64,000 bases of DNA from Wolbachia endosymbiont of Armadillidium arcangelii (lineage in GTDB: Bacteria; Pseudomonadota; Alphaproteobacteria; Rickettsiales; Anaplasmataceae), in NCBI RefSeq assembly GCF_040207875.1, contig NZ_CP157942.1:1240001-1304000 (forward strand). Direction: 5' to 3'. The position numbers and the translations under genes are program-made. Shown here one piece after another: positions 48,199-57,243 of the stretch. The notes beneath the pieces were generated by a model. It was not told the DNA's origin, ran no database searches, and saw only the letters and a list, made by a program, of their open reading frames with translations. How positions within the stretch are numbered: the first letter of the stretch is position 1; the number at the start of each line of letters is the position of its first letter.

Positions 48199-48729
48199 GT
48201 CATTCAAGTAGCCCCTTCGTTGTCATCCCAGTACTGGGATCCATTTTTTTCTTCTGGATTCCAGCGTCACGCGCTGGAATGACACCGTTTTGAATGGAAA
48301 TCAGTGCGTAATGCACCAAAAGGGTGTTAGCCCCTTTGATCAGCGCGTGACATTAGAATCTAGAAAGTTTATATTAACAGGTTGTCATTCCAGTGCGTGA
48401 CACTGGAATCCAGTTAAATTCAGGAATATAAAAGTAATGTTAAAATACAACATTTTCTAATGATTATGGTAAAAGTTAGATTCCAGTGTCAAGCACTGGA
48501 ATGACACCGTCTTGAATGGGAGCCAGTGCCAAGAATTGATCGTTTATTATGTGCCATATTGCAATGTTCGTACAGTTGTGACTTAAGTCCATAAGGAAAG
48601 GTGTCATCCCAGTGCTTGACACTGGGATCTAGGAAAAAAGAAGAGTGGATGCCAATGTCAGCTACTTTCATGACATCTTTCTTGGTCTGTTTGATTACAA
48701 TATTCATAAAATTGTGTACTCAAATACCG
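48199..48729. repeat. Palindromic-repeat array, left part
   Basis: No gene is seen in these 530 bases. They hold at least five palindromes of the CCAGTG-CTTGA-CACTGG type, including a MITE-like unit at 48384-48508 whose core TGTTAAAATACAACATTTT matches the element at 22244-22394. A segment of about 106 bp (48283-48388) recurs at 49071-49176 on the other side of the GIY-YIG gene, and GTCATTCAAGTAGCCCCT at 48199 recurs at 49196. Confidence 0.8.
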
Positions 48730-49023
48730 TCATCCAGATACAATTTCATCATATAAATCTTTCCATTCTTGATTTGTTTTTTCAATTAAGTTTATTTTCC
48801 ATTTTCTCTGCCAACTTTTCAGGAGTTTTTCTCTACTAATTGCTAAATTTATGTCTTGAAATTCTTCAAAATAGACTAGTTTACAAACATTGTACTTTGA
48901 CGTGAAACCAGAGATGGCTTTGCTTTTGTGTTCCCAAATTCGTTTAGTCAAATTTGATGTTATACCTGTATATAGGGTTCCATTGCGTTCACTTGCAAGT
49001 ATATAAATATAATAACTTTTCAT
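48730..49023 (-). CDS. GIY-YIG domain nuclease-like protein
   Basis: The 97 residues are a single GIY-YIG domain. YYIYILASERNGTLYTGIT carries the two Tyr-containing motifs, NLTKRIWEHK holds the conserved Arg, and a Glu follows in LVYFEEFQD. This is the UPF0213/YhbQ-like class of small stand-alone proteins, with DNA-nicking activity known only for some relatives. It is enclosed by direct and palindromic repeats, which raises the question of whether it moves or acts on them. The frame is intact, in contrast to most repeat-embedded genes here. Confidence 0.9.
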   Translation of the reverse strand: MKSYYIYILASERNGTLYTGITSNLTKRIWEHKSKAISGFTSKYNVCKLVYFEEFQDINLAISREKLLKSWQRKWKINLIEKTNQEWKDLYDEIVSG

Positions 49024-49044
49024 ATACAGTAAATAAGTTTACTA

Positions 49045-49245
49045 TATCCCAGTGTCAAGCACTGGGATGACACCGTCTTGAATGGAAATCAGTGCGTAAT
49101 GTACCAAAGGGGTGTTAGCCCCTTCGATCAGCGTGTGACACTGGAATCCAGAAAGTTTATATTAACAGGTTGTCATCCCAGTACTTCCTCTCTATGTCAT
49201 TCAAGTAGCCCCTCCGTTGTCATCCCAGTGCTTGACACTGGATAT
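49045..49245. repeat. Palindromic-repeat array, right part
   Basis: The array resumes with CCCAGTGTCAAGCACTGGG near 49049. It then has the 106-bp direct repeat at 49071-49176 (about ten mismatches to 48283-48388) and a further CCCAGTGCTTGACACTGG near 49225. The stretch up to 49350 contains no other gene; its last 100 bases are AT-rich leader of the next ORF. Confidence 0.8.
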
Positions 49246-49350
49246 AAAAATGGCAAATAAAATTTATGCTAGAAAATATAAAAAAACTGCTTGTGCTGAT
49301 AATTTATTTTTAATATACTGATTACATAATATTTTAATTGAGAGGTTTAT

Positions 49351-49539
49351 ATGGATAGTAATAATGATCCAAACAAAAAAGCACCTGATTCAGAGAGAAC
49401 AAGGATTGAGAAAAAATACTTAGATCTAAAGAGAATGGATAATTTTAGCGAGAGAATTAAGCGTGAGGAAGAACAAATGAAACAAAATCAATCCAGTAGT
49501 GATAAGAGTGGTCAGGGCAGTAGTAGGGGTAGTAAGTAA
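49351..49539 (+). CDS. Small highly charged hypothetical protein
   Basis: The 62 residues start after GAGAGG at a good distance. They are almost wholly polar: Asp/Asn/Lys-rich N-terminus, a helix (RTRIEKKYLDLKRMDNFSER) and a Ser/Gly-rich tail (SSSDKSGQGSSRGSK). The protein is probably disordered apart from that helix. It ends 30 bases before the 494-residue gene and probably shares its transcript, so it might be a partner of that protein. Confidence 0.6.
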   Translation: MDSNNDPNKKAPDSERTRIEKKYLDLKRMDNFSERIKREEEQMKQNQSSSDKSGQGSSRGSK

Positions 49540-49569
49540 TTATATTAATTTAATTAGGGAGGTAGTGTT

Positions 49570-51054
49570 ATGCCTAATACAAGTGAAATAAATCAAGAAT
49601 TAGTAAAAGCGTTTAATAGTATTCTTCGTTTTAGTGATGCTGTTGTTACTAATTGTACTGTAGAAGTAAAAAGTGTGAAGCGAAGTCTTTTCCCTTCTAA
49701 GGAAAATCATATTGTTCTCTCATTTGATAAAAATATGGATATTAATCAGCGCAAGAAGTACTTGAGCAATATGAAAGAAAAAGTAATAGAAAGATTTTGT
49801 CCAGATGAAACTATTCTTGATGATTGTTTTTATACAAAATTTTTTCCTTTTAACTTTGATCAAGTGAATTTGACTAAAGATAATAAACTTTTGGTGCCAA
49901 TGGGTAAAAAGGTGGTTTCTAATCTAAAGTTTTTGCTAGCTAATGAACTTGCGCGATATGCAACCTCTACTATTATAAAGGAAGAGGATTTGAATCTAGA
50001 TGATGTAGATGATAATATAGTCGATGAAGTCTTTGATAAGGGATCTTATCTATATGGTGCGGAATGTCATAAAAAAAGTTTGCAAGATTCTTTTGTAGAA
50101 TTTCTTTCATCGAGGATAATAGATTATGAAAATGGTCCTAAAAAAACTAAGGATTTTTTACAAGAGAAGGGAAATTATGTGTATATAAAGAAAAGCGTTT
50201 TTGATAATCCTGAGCTTATTAAAGACATAGTAAAGGATGAAGTATCCGTGATATGTCGTTGTTTTCAAGTTCCAAGTGCCGAGAATAAAATGAATGAGAC
50301 TCTGAAGTTCGCAGTGGTTGATTTAATTCGTAAGGCACTTCCGCACTTACCCATTAATTCTATGTGGCATACCTCCCATAAAGAAAGTAAAGATGAGTTT
50401 TCAATTTTAGCTCCTATTGTTGATTGTGGTAATTATATAGAGTTTTTGAATGAGAAAGAAATTAACCATATTAATAATGAGGTGTTTGGTGGTAAAGAAG
50501 TGTTGCGTGATTTAAAAAATGATATTGCAGAAAGAGGTCTGCCAACGTATGGTGTCAGACAAATATATGCAATAGATTTTGCTAACCCAGACATTGCTTA
50601 CTGTGTGATGGATAAGATCATAGAGAGCTCTGTAATCAACAAAGATCATCAGCTATCCATTGATCCTGCGCGTGTGCCAAAATTGTCACCACCACTTGAT
50701 TCTCCTCTACCAAAAACGCTACCTCAAGAAAGAGAAGATAGAGATAGTGGTATTGAGACTACACCTCCGAAACCTAAGGGTTCTGCTGCATGTTCTTCAA
50801 GTGATAGTTCACCTGAGAAAGACTCTACTTCACTTATTAAAAGATTTTCAATGAAACGTCAATCTCCAAAACGTAAGCAACCAGAATCTACAGATATATC
50901 AGACGGAATGAAAAAAAATAATAGAGATAGTGGTGGTGTTCATTTTTTAGAATCCTCTGGCAAATCATGTCCTTCGCCCGATTCAAAACTTGAATCATCT
51001 ACTACAGAATCGCGTGCACGTGTACCAGTTGGTGAAAGAGATTTTTCAGAATAA
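49570..51054 (+). CDS. Hypothetical 494-residue protein with disordered C-terminal tail
   Basis: I do not recognise this protein. GGGAGG lies just before the ATG. Residues 1-350 form a mixed alpha/beta, soluble domain without a signal peptide; segments include HIVLSFDKNMDINQRKKYLS and RYATSTIIKEEDLNLDDVDD. Residues 365-494 are low complexity, rich in Ser, Pro, Lys and Asp (SPPLDSPLPKTLPQERED). Long polar C-terminal tails are common on substrates of type IV secretion in Rickettsiales, so a secreted effector is possible, though untested. It follows a small charged gene and is convergent with gltA. Confidence 0.72.
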   Translation: MPNTSEINQELVKAFNSILRFSDAVVTNCTVEVKSVKRSLFPSKENHIVLSFDKNMDINQRKKYLSNMKEKVIERFCPDETILDDCFYTKFFPFNFDQVNLTKDNKLLVPMGKKVVSNLKFLLANELARYATSTIIKEEDLNLDDVDDNIVDEVFDKGSYLYGAECHKKSLQDSFVEFLSSRIIDYENGPKKTKDFLQEKGNYVYIKKSVFDNPELIKDIVKDEVSVICRCFQVPSAENKMNETLKFAVVDLIRKALPHLPINSMWHTSHKESKDEFSILAPIVDCGNYIEFLNEKEINHINNEVFGGKEVLRDLKNDIAERGLPTYGVRQIYAIDFANPDIAYCVMDKIIESSVINKDHQLSIDPARVPKLSPPLDSPLPKTLPQEREDRDSGIETTPPKPKGSAACSSSDSSPEKDSTSLIKRFSMKRQSPKRKQPESTDISDGMKKNNRDSGGVHFLESSGKSCPSPDSKLESSTTESRARVPVGERDFSE

Positions 51055-51063
51055 ATTTACTTA

Positions 51064-51089
51064 AGTAGGGTCAAAGTTTTGGCCCTACT
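51064..51089. terminator. Hairpin between convergent genes, possible terminator
   Basis: AGTAGGG (51064-51070) and CCCTACT (51083-51089) can pair around a loop of about twelve bases. There is no T-run right after, so it would be a weak intrinsic terminator or a transcript-end stabiliser for the 494-residue gene and, on the other strand, gltA. Confidence 0.35.
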
Positions 51090-51143
51090 GCTTCTGTAGT
51101 AGAAAAATTCTAAAGAAGTTACAAAAAAATTATGAATGAAATT

Positions 51144-52388
51144 TTACTTGCCAAGGTAGAGCTGCCTTGGCCTACAAATCTTGGTTTCTTTATCGTTTAT
51201 CATTTCATACCACTGAGCAACCCAGCCAGTGGTTCTTGCAAGTGCAAAAATAGGTGTAAACATACTTGAAGGGATACCGATAGCATTCATTATTATACCT
51301 GAGTAAAAATCAACATTTGGATATAACTTACGTACGATGAAATATTCATCCTTTAAAGCTATTTCTTCAAGTTTTTTTGCAATTTTAAGTAGTTCATTAT
51401 TTTGCTCTAATTTACTTAGAATCTCATAACAAGCATCCTTTAATATACGCGCGCGCGGATCGTAACTTTTATAAACACGATGTCCAAATCCCATTAGTTT
51501 AAATGGATCTTTATCATCTTTAGCTTTTTCAATAAATCTATCTACATCTCCACTTTGCTCTATCTCCTTCAGCATATTTATAACTGCCTCATTAGCTCCA
51601 CCATGTGCTGGACCCCAAAGTGTAGCAATTCCTGCAGAAAGGCTTGCAAATAGATTAGAACCAGCTGACCCTACTAATCTGACAGTTGCCGTAGAAGCAT
51701 TCTGTTCATGATCGGCATGGAGAGTAAATATTTTATCCAGAGCTTGTGCAAAAAGGGTGTTATCAACAGCATCACCAAACATCATCTTTAAGAAATTTTC
51801 ACTATAGCTCAATTCATTATTGGCATTTATGAATTTCTGACCATTGATATGCCTGTATATCATTGCAACAACTGCAGGAACTTGTGCTATTGCAGAAATT
51901 CCAAAATCCAAATCTTCACCATTGATATTGTTGCCATGCTTTTCATGGTAAGATGCTGACAAATTTGCAAGACATGCAATTAAAATCGACATAGGGTGAG
52001 CAGTTCTTGGAAATGCTTTGATTACATTTGTAACTTGCTCTGATACTTTGGATGATTCTTGTATTTTTAGAAGAAATTTTTTGTGTTGCTCTGAATTGGG
52101 TAATTCACCATAGAGTAATAAATAAACCACAGCAGTAAAACTATTATTCTCTGCCAAATCAGCTATATCATGTCCCCTATATTTAAGAACTCCTTCATCT
52201 CCATCAATAAATGTAATCGAAGAAGAACATGAAGCTGTGGAAACAAACCCCGGATCATAAGTGAATAATCCTGTCGTCTTATATAAATCCTTGATATTCA
52301 ACACGTCAGGACCTATTGTTCCACTTAATATGGGTAGCTCAATTTTTAATCCATTACTTAGTTCTAATAATGCTTTTTTATCCATCAC
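51144..52388 (-). CDS. gltA: Citrate synthase
   Basis: Citrate synthase condenses acetyl-CoA and oxaloacetate at entry to the TCA cycle. The 414 residues show FTYDPGFVSTASCSSSITFI near the N-terminus, LFTLHADHE-like text (FTLHADHEQNAST), the catalytic His regions GPAHGGANEAVI and MGFGHRVYKSYDPRA, and a late Asp in PNVDFYSGI. It is the type II hexameric form expected of proteobacteria. The gene is monocistronic. Confidence 0.96.
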   Translation of the reverse strand: MMDKKALLELSNGLKIELPILSGTIGPDVLNIKDLYKTTGLFTYDPGFVSTASCSSSITFIDGDEGVLKYRGHDIADLAENNSFTAVVYLLLYGELPNSEQHKKFLLKIQESSKVSEQVTNVIKAFPRTAHPMSILIACLANLSASYHEKHGNNINGEDLDFGISAIAQVPAVVAMIYRHINGQKFINANNELSYSENFLKMMFGDAVDNTLFAQALDKIFTLHADHEQNASTATVRLVGSAGSNLFASLSAGIATLWGPAHGGANEAVINMLKEIEQSGDVDRFIEKAKDDKDPFKLMGFGHRVYKSYDPRARILKDACYEILSKLEQNNELLKIAKKLEEIALKDEYFIVRKLYPNVDFYSGIIMNAIGIPSSMFTPIFALARTTGWVAQWYEMINDKETKICRPRQLYLGK

Positions 52389-52465
52389 TCAAGCTACTTA
52401 AATTTTATACAGAATATACAAACTGAAGAGTATATATTAATCCGATTAACTTTAAATTAACCATA

Positions 52466-52735
52466 TTATGCTGTCATCAATGCTTTTACTTTTGCATTTA
52501 AGCGACTTATTTTACGCGCAGCAGTATTTCTATGAAGAACACCTTTACTCACACACTTGTGTAAATTAGATTCAGCATCCCGAAATGCTAAGACAACATT
52601 CTCTTTATCACCAGACTTGATTACATCGACCAATTTTCTAATAGCAGTGCGAGTTTTACTTTTCCGCATCTTATTTATTAAAGTGCGTTTTGCTATTACC
52701 TTTATCATTTTTTTAGCACTCTTATGATTTGCCAT
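52466..52735 (-). CDS. rpsT: 30S ribosomal protein S20
   Basis: The 89-residue basic protein (MANHKSAKKMIKVIAKRTLI, KSKTRTAIRKLVDVIKSGD, GVLHRNTAARKISRLNAKVK) is S20, which binds 16S rRNA near the bottom of the 30S subunit. Its three-helix pattern and length are canonical. It is flanked by plsC upstream on the same strand and gltA downstream. Confidence 0.96.
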   Translation of the reverse strand: MANHKSAKKMIKVIAKRTLINKMRKSKTRTAIRKLVDVIKSGDKENVVLAFRDAESNLHKCVSKGVLHRNTAARKISRLNAKVKALMTA

Positions 52736-52778
52736 ATATTAATACCTGTACTTTTCTTTTAATTATAAAGTTTTTTTG

Positions 52779-53504
52779 TTAATTTGCAATATCAGTTTTT
52801 TCTGCAATTAATCCACTGCTTCTCTCTTCAATAATTTTTTCTAAACTTTGCAAGAATTCATTTTTGTTTAACCCAGGATATATTGGGGGCAATATTTCTA
52901 TTACTGCCTTTCCGGGATTTTTTCTCAGAGAAAGTATGCTTTTTGGCCAAAACAAACCAGTGTTTAAAGCAACCGGTAACACGGGAACAGATAATACGCT
53001 ATATAAAGCAGCAATACCTGGTTGATATTTTATATTTTGGTTTATAGTTGTTCTTGTACCTTCAGGAAATATTATTATGCTTCTATTTTCTTTTATATGC
53101 ATTTTTGCTAGTTTAATTATATGGCGTATAGAACTGATACCATCTGAACGGTTAATAAAAATCATTTTCAGCGCTATAAGATGTAAACCAATGAATGGAA
53201 TCCATTTCAATTCACGTTTTAAAATAAAAACCGCTTTTCTAAATAGTAGTATAAAAATAAATGTTTCAAATGGAGATTGGTGTTTAGATGCAATGATAAA
53301 AGGTTGCTGAGGAATGTTTTCCATTCCCCTCACTTCATATTTAATGCCACATAATAAACGCAGCGTGAATAATACAACCTTCACCGAACAGACGAGAAAA
53401 ATGGTTATTACACACTCAGAAAAGAAAATTACAGGGAGAGTAATTAAAGTATAGAATACTTCCCATAATATAAGGAATAAGTTAAACAATAAACTTGCAA
53501 TCAC
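52779..53504 (-). CDS. plsC: 1-acyl-sn-glycerol-3-phosphate acyltransferase
   Basis: PlsC makes phosphatidic acid from lysophosphatidic acid at the inner membrane. The 241 residues have two N-terminal hydrophobic segments (LLFNLFLILWEVFYTLITLP), motif I as KHQSPFET (the usual HX4D is HX4E here, as often in alphaproteobacteria), motif II around FINRSDGISSIR, motif III FPEGTRT and motif IV LPVALNTGLFWP. It is downstream of xerD on the same strand. Confidence 0.93.
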   Translation of the reverse strand: MIASLLFNLFLILWEVFYTLITLPVIFFSECVITIFLVCSVKVVLFTLRLLCGIKYEVRGMENIPQQPFIIASKHQSPFETFIFILLFRKAVFILKRELKWIPFIGLHLIALKMIFINRSDGISSIRHIIKLAKMHIKENRSIIIFPEGTRTTINQNIKYQPGIAALYSVLSVPVLPVALNTGLFWPKSILSLRKNPGKAVIEILPPIYPGLNKNEFLQSLEKIIEERSSGLIAEKTDIAN

Positions 53505-53559
53505 AAACTCACATAAATTTATTTAAATTTAACTTTATTACAAGTTAAAAACAATAAGT

Positions 53560-54546
53560 TTAATTATTGATCATCTGAGTAATAGGATGCGAATTAGCTA
53601 GTTTGTCCTTTAACTTTTCGTTAGCAATATGAGTATATATTTGTGTTGTAGAAAGGTTAGTATGGCCAAGAATTTTCTGTATCAACACAATATCTGCTCC
53701 GCTATTTAGTAGATGGGTAGCAAAAGAATGCCTAATCACATGTGGAGAGACTTTATTTTTATCAATATTGCACTTTCCTGCTAATTCCTTTATTAATTGA
53801 CCAATCCTTTGCCTTGTAATTGGTTTATTAGGTTTATCACCTGGAAATAGCCAATCAGATTTTTTGTTGTTAGGGAGCAGATTTTCACGAACTGATAAGT
53901 AATCTTTAAGGCTTTGCAATGCTTGCTCATTAAAAAAGATTTGCCTTTCTCTGCCACTTTTTCCCTTTATTATTATATAGCCTTCTTTACCGTTACTGTT
54001 TACTAAATTTGATACTTCACATAACTTCATATTAATTAGTTCAGAAATACGCATCCCGGAAGAGTAAAGGATATCTAAAATTGCACATAGCCTTTTATTG
54101 CTCATCTCTTTATTTGATCCGCTTGCTGGTTTTTTTACTGTTTCCATGAGCGAAAATATTTCTTGAATACTTAAACACTTAGGCAAAGGACGAGAAACCT
54201 TTGGATTTTTTAATTCATTATCACTAGCCGGTGCTGGGTTAAAGTCTATTATTCCATCATTAAATAGGCACTTATAGAAATTTCTTATAGCAGAAATTTT
54301 TCTTGATATGGAGCTACTTTTATATTTTTTTTGTGTATATAAAAAGTTTACATAATCTTTAATATTAGCTTTACTTGCACCAACTAAGGTAGTGCTTCCT
54401 TCTAATAAAAACTTTTCAAGTTGATGTAAATCTGAACGATAACTTTCCAAAGTATTTTGCGTAGAGGACTTTTCTGAAGCTAAAGCATCTATGTAATACG
54501 TTACGTAAAGATTCTCTTTTTTATTTTGTGGTTGTTTATTTTTCAT
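53560..54546 (-). CDS. xerD: Tyrosine site-specific recombinase XerC/XerD
   Basis: The 328 residues show the N-terminal SAM-like domain (LASEKSSTQNTLESYRSDL) and the catalytic domain. The active residues are Arg in YSSGMRISELINMKL, Lys near the IIKGKSGRERQIFF strand, His-x2-Arg in HVIRHSFATHLL, His/Trp position in ILGHTNLSTTQIYTHI, and the Tyr nucleophile there. It resolves chromosome dimers at dif with its partner at the septum. XerD rather than XerC is my preference; the partner is not in this window. A small membrane ORF overlaps its start by 11 bases. Confidence 0.9.
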   Translation of the reverse strand: MKNKQPQNKKENLYVTYYIDALASEKSSTQNTLESYRSDLHQLEKFLLEGSTTLVGASKANIKDYVNFLYTQKKYKSSSISRKISAIRNFYKCLFNDGIIDFNPAPASDNELKNPKVSRPLPKCLSIQEIFSLMETVKKPASGSNKEMSNKRLCAILDILYSSGMRISELINMKLCEVSNLVNSNGKEGYIIIKGKSGRERQIFFNEQALQSLKDYLSVRENLLPNNKKSDWLFPGDKPNKPITRQRIGQLIKELAGKCNIDKNKVSPHVIRHSFATHLLNSGADIVLIQKILGHTNLSTTQIYTHIANEKLKDKLANSHPITQMINN

Positions 54547-54706
54547 TGTCAGCTCCTATATTTATTTCTTTGACTATAATTTGATTAAAAGTATTTCCTG
54601 TGTTTTTTATGAGAAAATATGAGACAAATAAAGCGTTTATCAATAAGGTCAGCACTACAAACTTTTGTTTTAACCTTTTTTTCAAATTTGATCTTGTTTT
54701 TGTCAT
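54536..54706 (-). CDS. Small single-helix membrane protein upstream of xerD
   Basis: A 56-residue frame begins MTKTRSNLKKRLKQKF and continues with one hydrophobic helix (VVLTLLINALFVSYFLI) and a short polar tail. A positively charged N-terminus before the helix predicts the tail outside. It overlaps the xerD start by 11 bases, a sign of translational coupling. It is not recognised. The topology resembles small divisome proteins, but it lacks their coiled coil. Confidence 0.5.
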   Translation of the reverse strand: MTKTRSNLKKRLKQKFVVLTLLINALFVSYFLIKNTGNTFNQIIVKEINIGADNEK

Positions 54707-55458
54707 ATTTTAATTATAACATCAAACCTATAAAAAACATCTCCTAAAGTAAGCTCTGCCACAATATGGAACATCCCTTAGCTATATCTGTCTATGCTTA
54801 TCATACTATAGTATATATGACAGTTTTAATATAAAAAGATAGTGGTTTCAACTATAGGCGTCAAGTTAAGAGAATACGCCCAATATAGCAACCATTTAAG
54901 GTTTATTTATTATATTTATTTTTTAAGAAATCTTGATCTAAAATAAGATAATTTTTTTTAAAGAGTCTATAAATTACTAATTTTATTGTTTAATGTCTAA
55001 AATAATTTTTACCGCTTCCCTTCTTGTATCTTGTAAAAAGCATCTAATGTTTTAAGCTTAAGCATTAGGTGGAGGAGGGAAGAACTCTGTTTCTCCTCTT
55101 AGATATAAAATCTGTAAGAAAGATAAGAGTTCCCTCCTCAAAAGTATAGGCTGGACGGTATCGTAGAAAGACCTAAATGGCTCTAATTCTGTATCCACAA
55201 GGTTAGCATCGGACAGATACAAAACCTGTCAAACCAGAAAGAAACTCCTATTTTCTACTTTTTTGAATATAATTTTACGGAGAAGCGCTTCTGCAGTTAT
55301 AGCCGAGTAGGCAATGGTGCCTTAGTGCCCGTAGGTTAGCATGGTTTTGGAAGGAAAATCACTGATGGAGTCTTTGAGACTACCTCGATTAGAAGAGCGT
55401 ATAATTCAACCGTTCCAAGCTGAAGTGCTTTTCAATTATTATATGATGGAGGTTAGAA

Positions 55459-55661
55459 ATGGCAAAAACAAAAAGTAAATTAGAGGTCTGATGCGGCAGG
55501 AATAGATATCTGTGCATTATGTATGTGTACCAGAAGGAAGAGATAAACAGAATATACAAAAATTCTGCTGCTTCACAGAAGATCTTTATAACTTAGCAAA
55601 GTGGTTAAAGAGGTGCAAAGTTACTACAATAGCCATGGAATCAACAGGAGTGTATTGGATC
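55459..55661 (+). pseudogene. IS110-family transposase, N-terminal fragment (copy B)
   Basis: This is identical to the fragment at 516-718. It has the same early stop and frameshift, the same ESTGVYWI motif at its end, and the same truncation by the IS4 element. The structured non-coding left end again lies directly upstream (about 55003-55458). Confidence 0.8.
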
Positions 55662-57236
55662 CACTGCCATTAAGTTAAGGGAAAGTGATGGACTGTATTG
55701 TAAAATCAGGTAAGATCCACAAATTAAAAGAAGTAATGACATGAGTAAAAAAAAGAATAATCATGTTTATAAAAAATAAATTGATGAGTTTAAACTTTAT
55801 AAACGCACACAGAGCATCCTCAAAAGACTTCTCACGAAAAAGAAAGCTGCCCTTCATTAATGTATTTCTCCTGATTTTTAGAAAGAGTGTAAAGTCATTA
55901 CAAGTAATGCTTAATGAGTTTGTTCTGCATACAAGAAAAGATTACACAATTACGGCAAGTGCATTTACTCAAGCAAGAAAGAAGCTAAAGCATACTGCGT
56001 TTTCAGAGTTAAATGATGATATAGTTTCCCTATACTACCAAGATCAGGAATTTAAAACCCACCATGGCTTCAGAGTACTTGCATTTGATGCTTCAATACT
56101 GATTCTGCCAAAGAGCGACAAAATAATAGGCGAGTTTGGCTCAAGAGCAGTATGGAATGGAATCCAGAGATTTGAAGACTATACAAGTGCAACCTTTGAA
56201 GTTTGCTACGATGTGCTAAATAATATTGCAATAAAATCTGTGCTAAGTAGAGGTGACAGCTATGAGGTTGATTTAGCGATCGGTATGCTTGAATCCATAA
56301 AATCAGACGATTTGTTAATCTGTGATAGAGGATACGTATCTTATCGATTTCTTGCTGAGCTTACAGGAAGGAAAATCAATTATATAATTCGCTGTCCAAG
56401 TTCGTCTTTCAATGAAATAAACGCTATGTTTAAGCCGGAAAGCCCATCTAGTATGGTGGTAGTGTCTACCGCACCTATTAAAGTAGCAAGACAGCTACGA
56501 AAGCTAGGATTACCTGATGAGATGAAATTCAGGTTAGTCAAAATAATACTTTCTTCTGGAGAAGTTGAAGTGTTAGTAACATCTCTGTTAGATGAGCAAA
56601 GTTTTACAGTCGAAGAGTTTGAGAGATTATATTACTTGCGCTGGGGAGTAGAAACATTTTTTTCTAGGCTGAAGGGAAGATTAAATTTAGAGAATTTCAC
56701 AGGAAAAAGTATTGAAACTATCAAGTAGGATTTTTGGTCAACTATCTTCATCAGTAATCTAGAAAGTATCATGATAGAAGATGATGAAGAGACATTGAGC
56801 GCACAGAATAGTAAACTAAAAAAAAGCATCAATAAATCTGTCTCATTTAATGCGATTAAAAACTTAGCCTTTGATATTTTTTCTACAGAGTCAGACATAG
56901 ACTGCATTATGGATCGACTATCACAGTTATTTTTGATGAACACTTTAGTGGTAAGAAAAGGGAGAAGAGTTGATCGTCATAAGATATCTGATATTCGTTC
57001 ACTCAACTACCAGAAAAGAGCTAGAAAACATGTGTTTTAAATTCAAGATATCTTTTCAGTATCATTGCATTAGTACATTCTTTGCAAAATAACCTGCAAT
57101 TATTACTTTTTTAAATAACTTGCACTTTTCAGACTCCCTTTTCTTAAAAATTCACCCTAGTATTTACCATAATTATCAATCACTTCAAATTTTTTGTCCA
57201 ATCTTAACTTCTCTTTCCCTTAACTTAATGGCAGTG
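55662..57236 (+). mobile_element. IS4-family insertion sequence, copy B
   Basis: This matches copy A in length, inverted repeats and mismatched flanking decamers. It is inside the duplicated block, so its presence reflects duplication of the block and not a separate transposition. Confidence 0.92.
55763..57040 (+). pseudogene. IS4-family transposase with premature stop (copy B)
   Basis: The reading frame stops at TAG (56726-56728) after 321 residues, exactly as in copy A, with the C-terminal part continuing in frame. Catalytic residues remain before the stop. The full-length version is at 19911-21188. Confidence 0.88.
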
Positions 57237-57243
57237 GTGTAAT

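Noticed and set aside
48489..48707. 72-codon minus-strand frame in the repeat array
   Set aside because: It consists of translated palindromes and spacer and has no sign of selection.
48199..49245. Possible CRISPR array
   Set aside because: The repeats are irregularly spaced palindromes with variable sequence, not identical units with regular spacers, and no cas gene is nearby.
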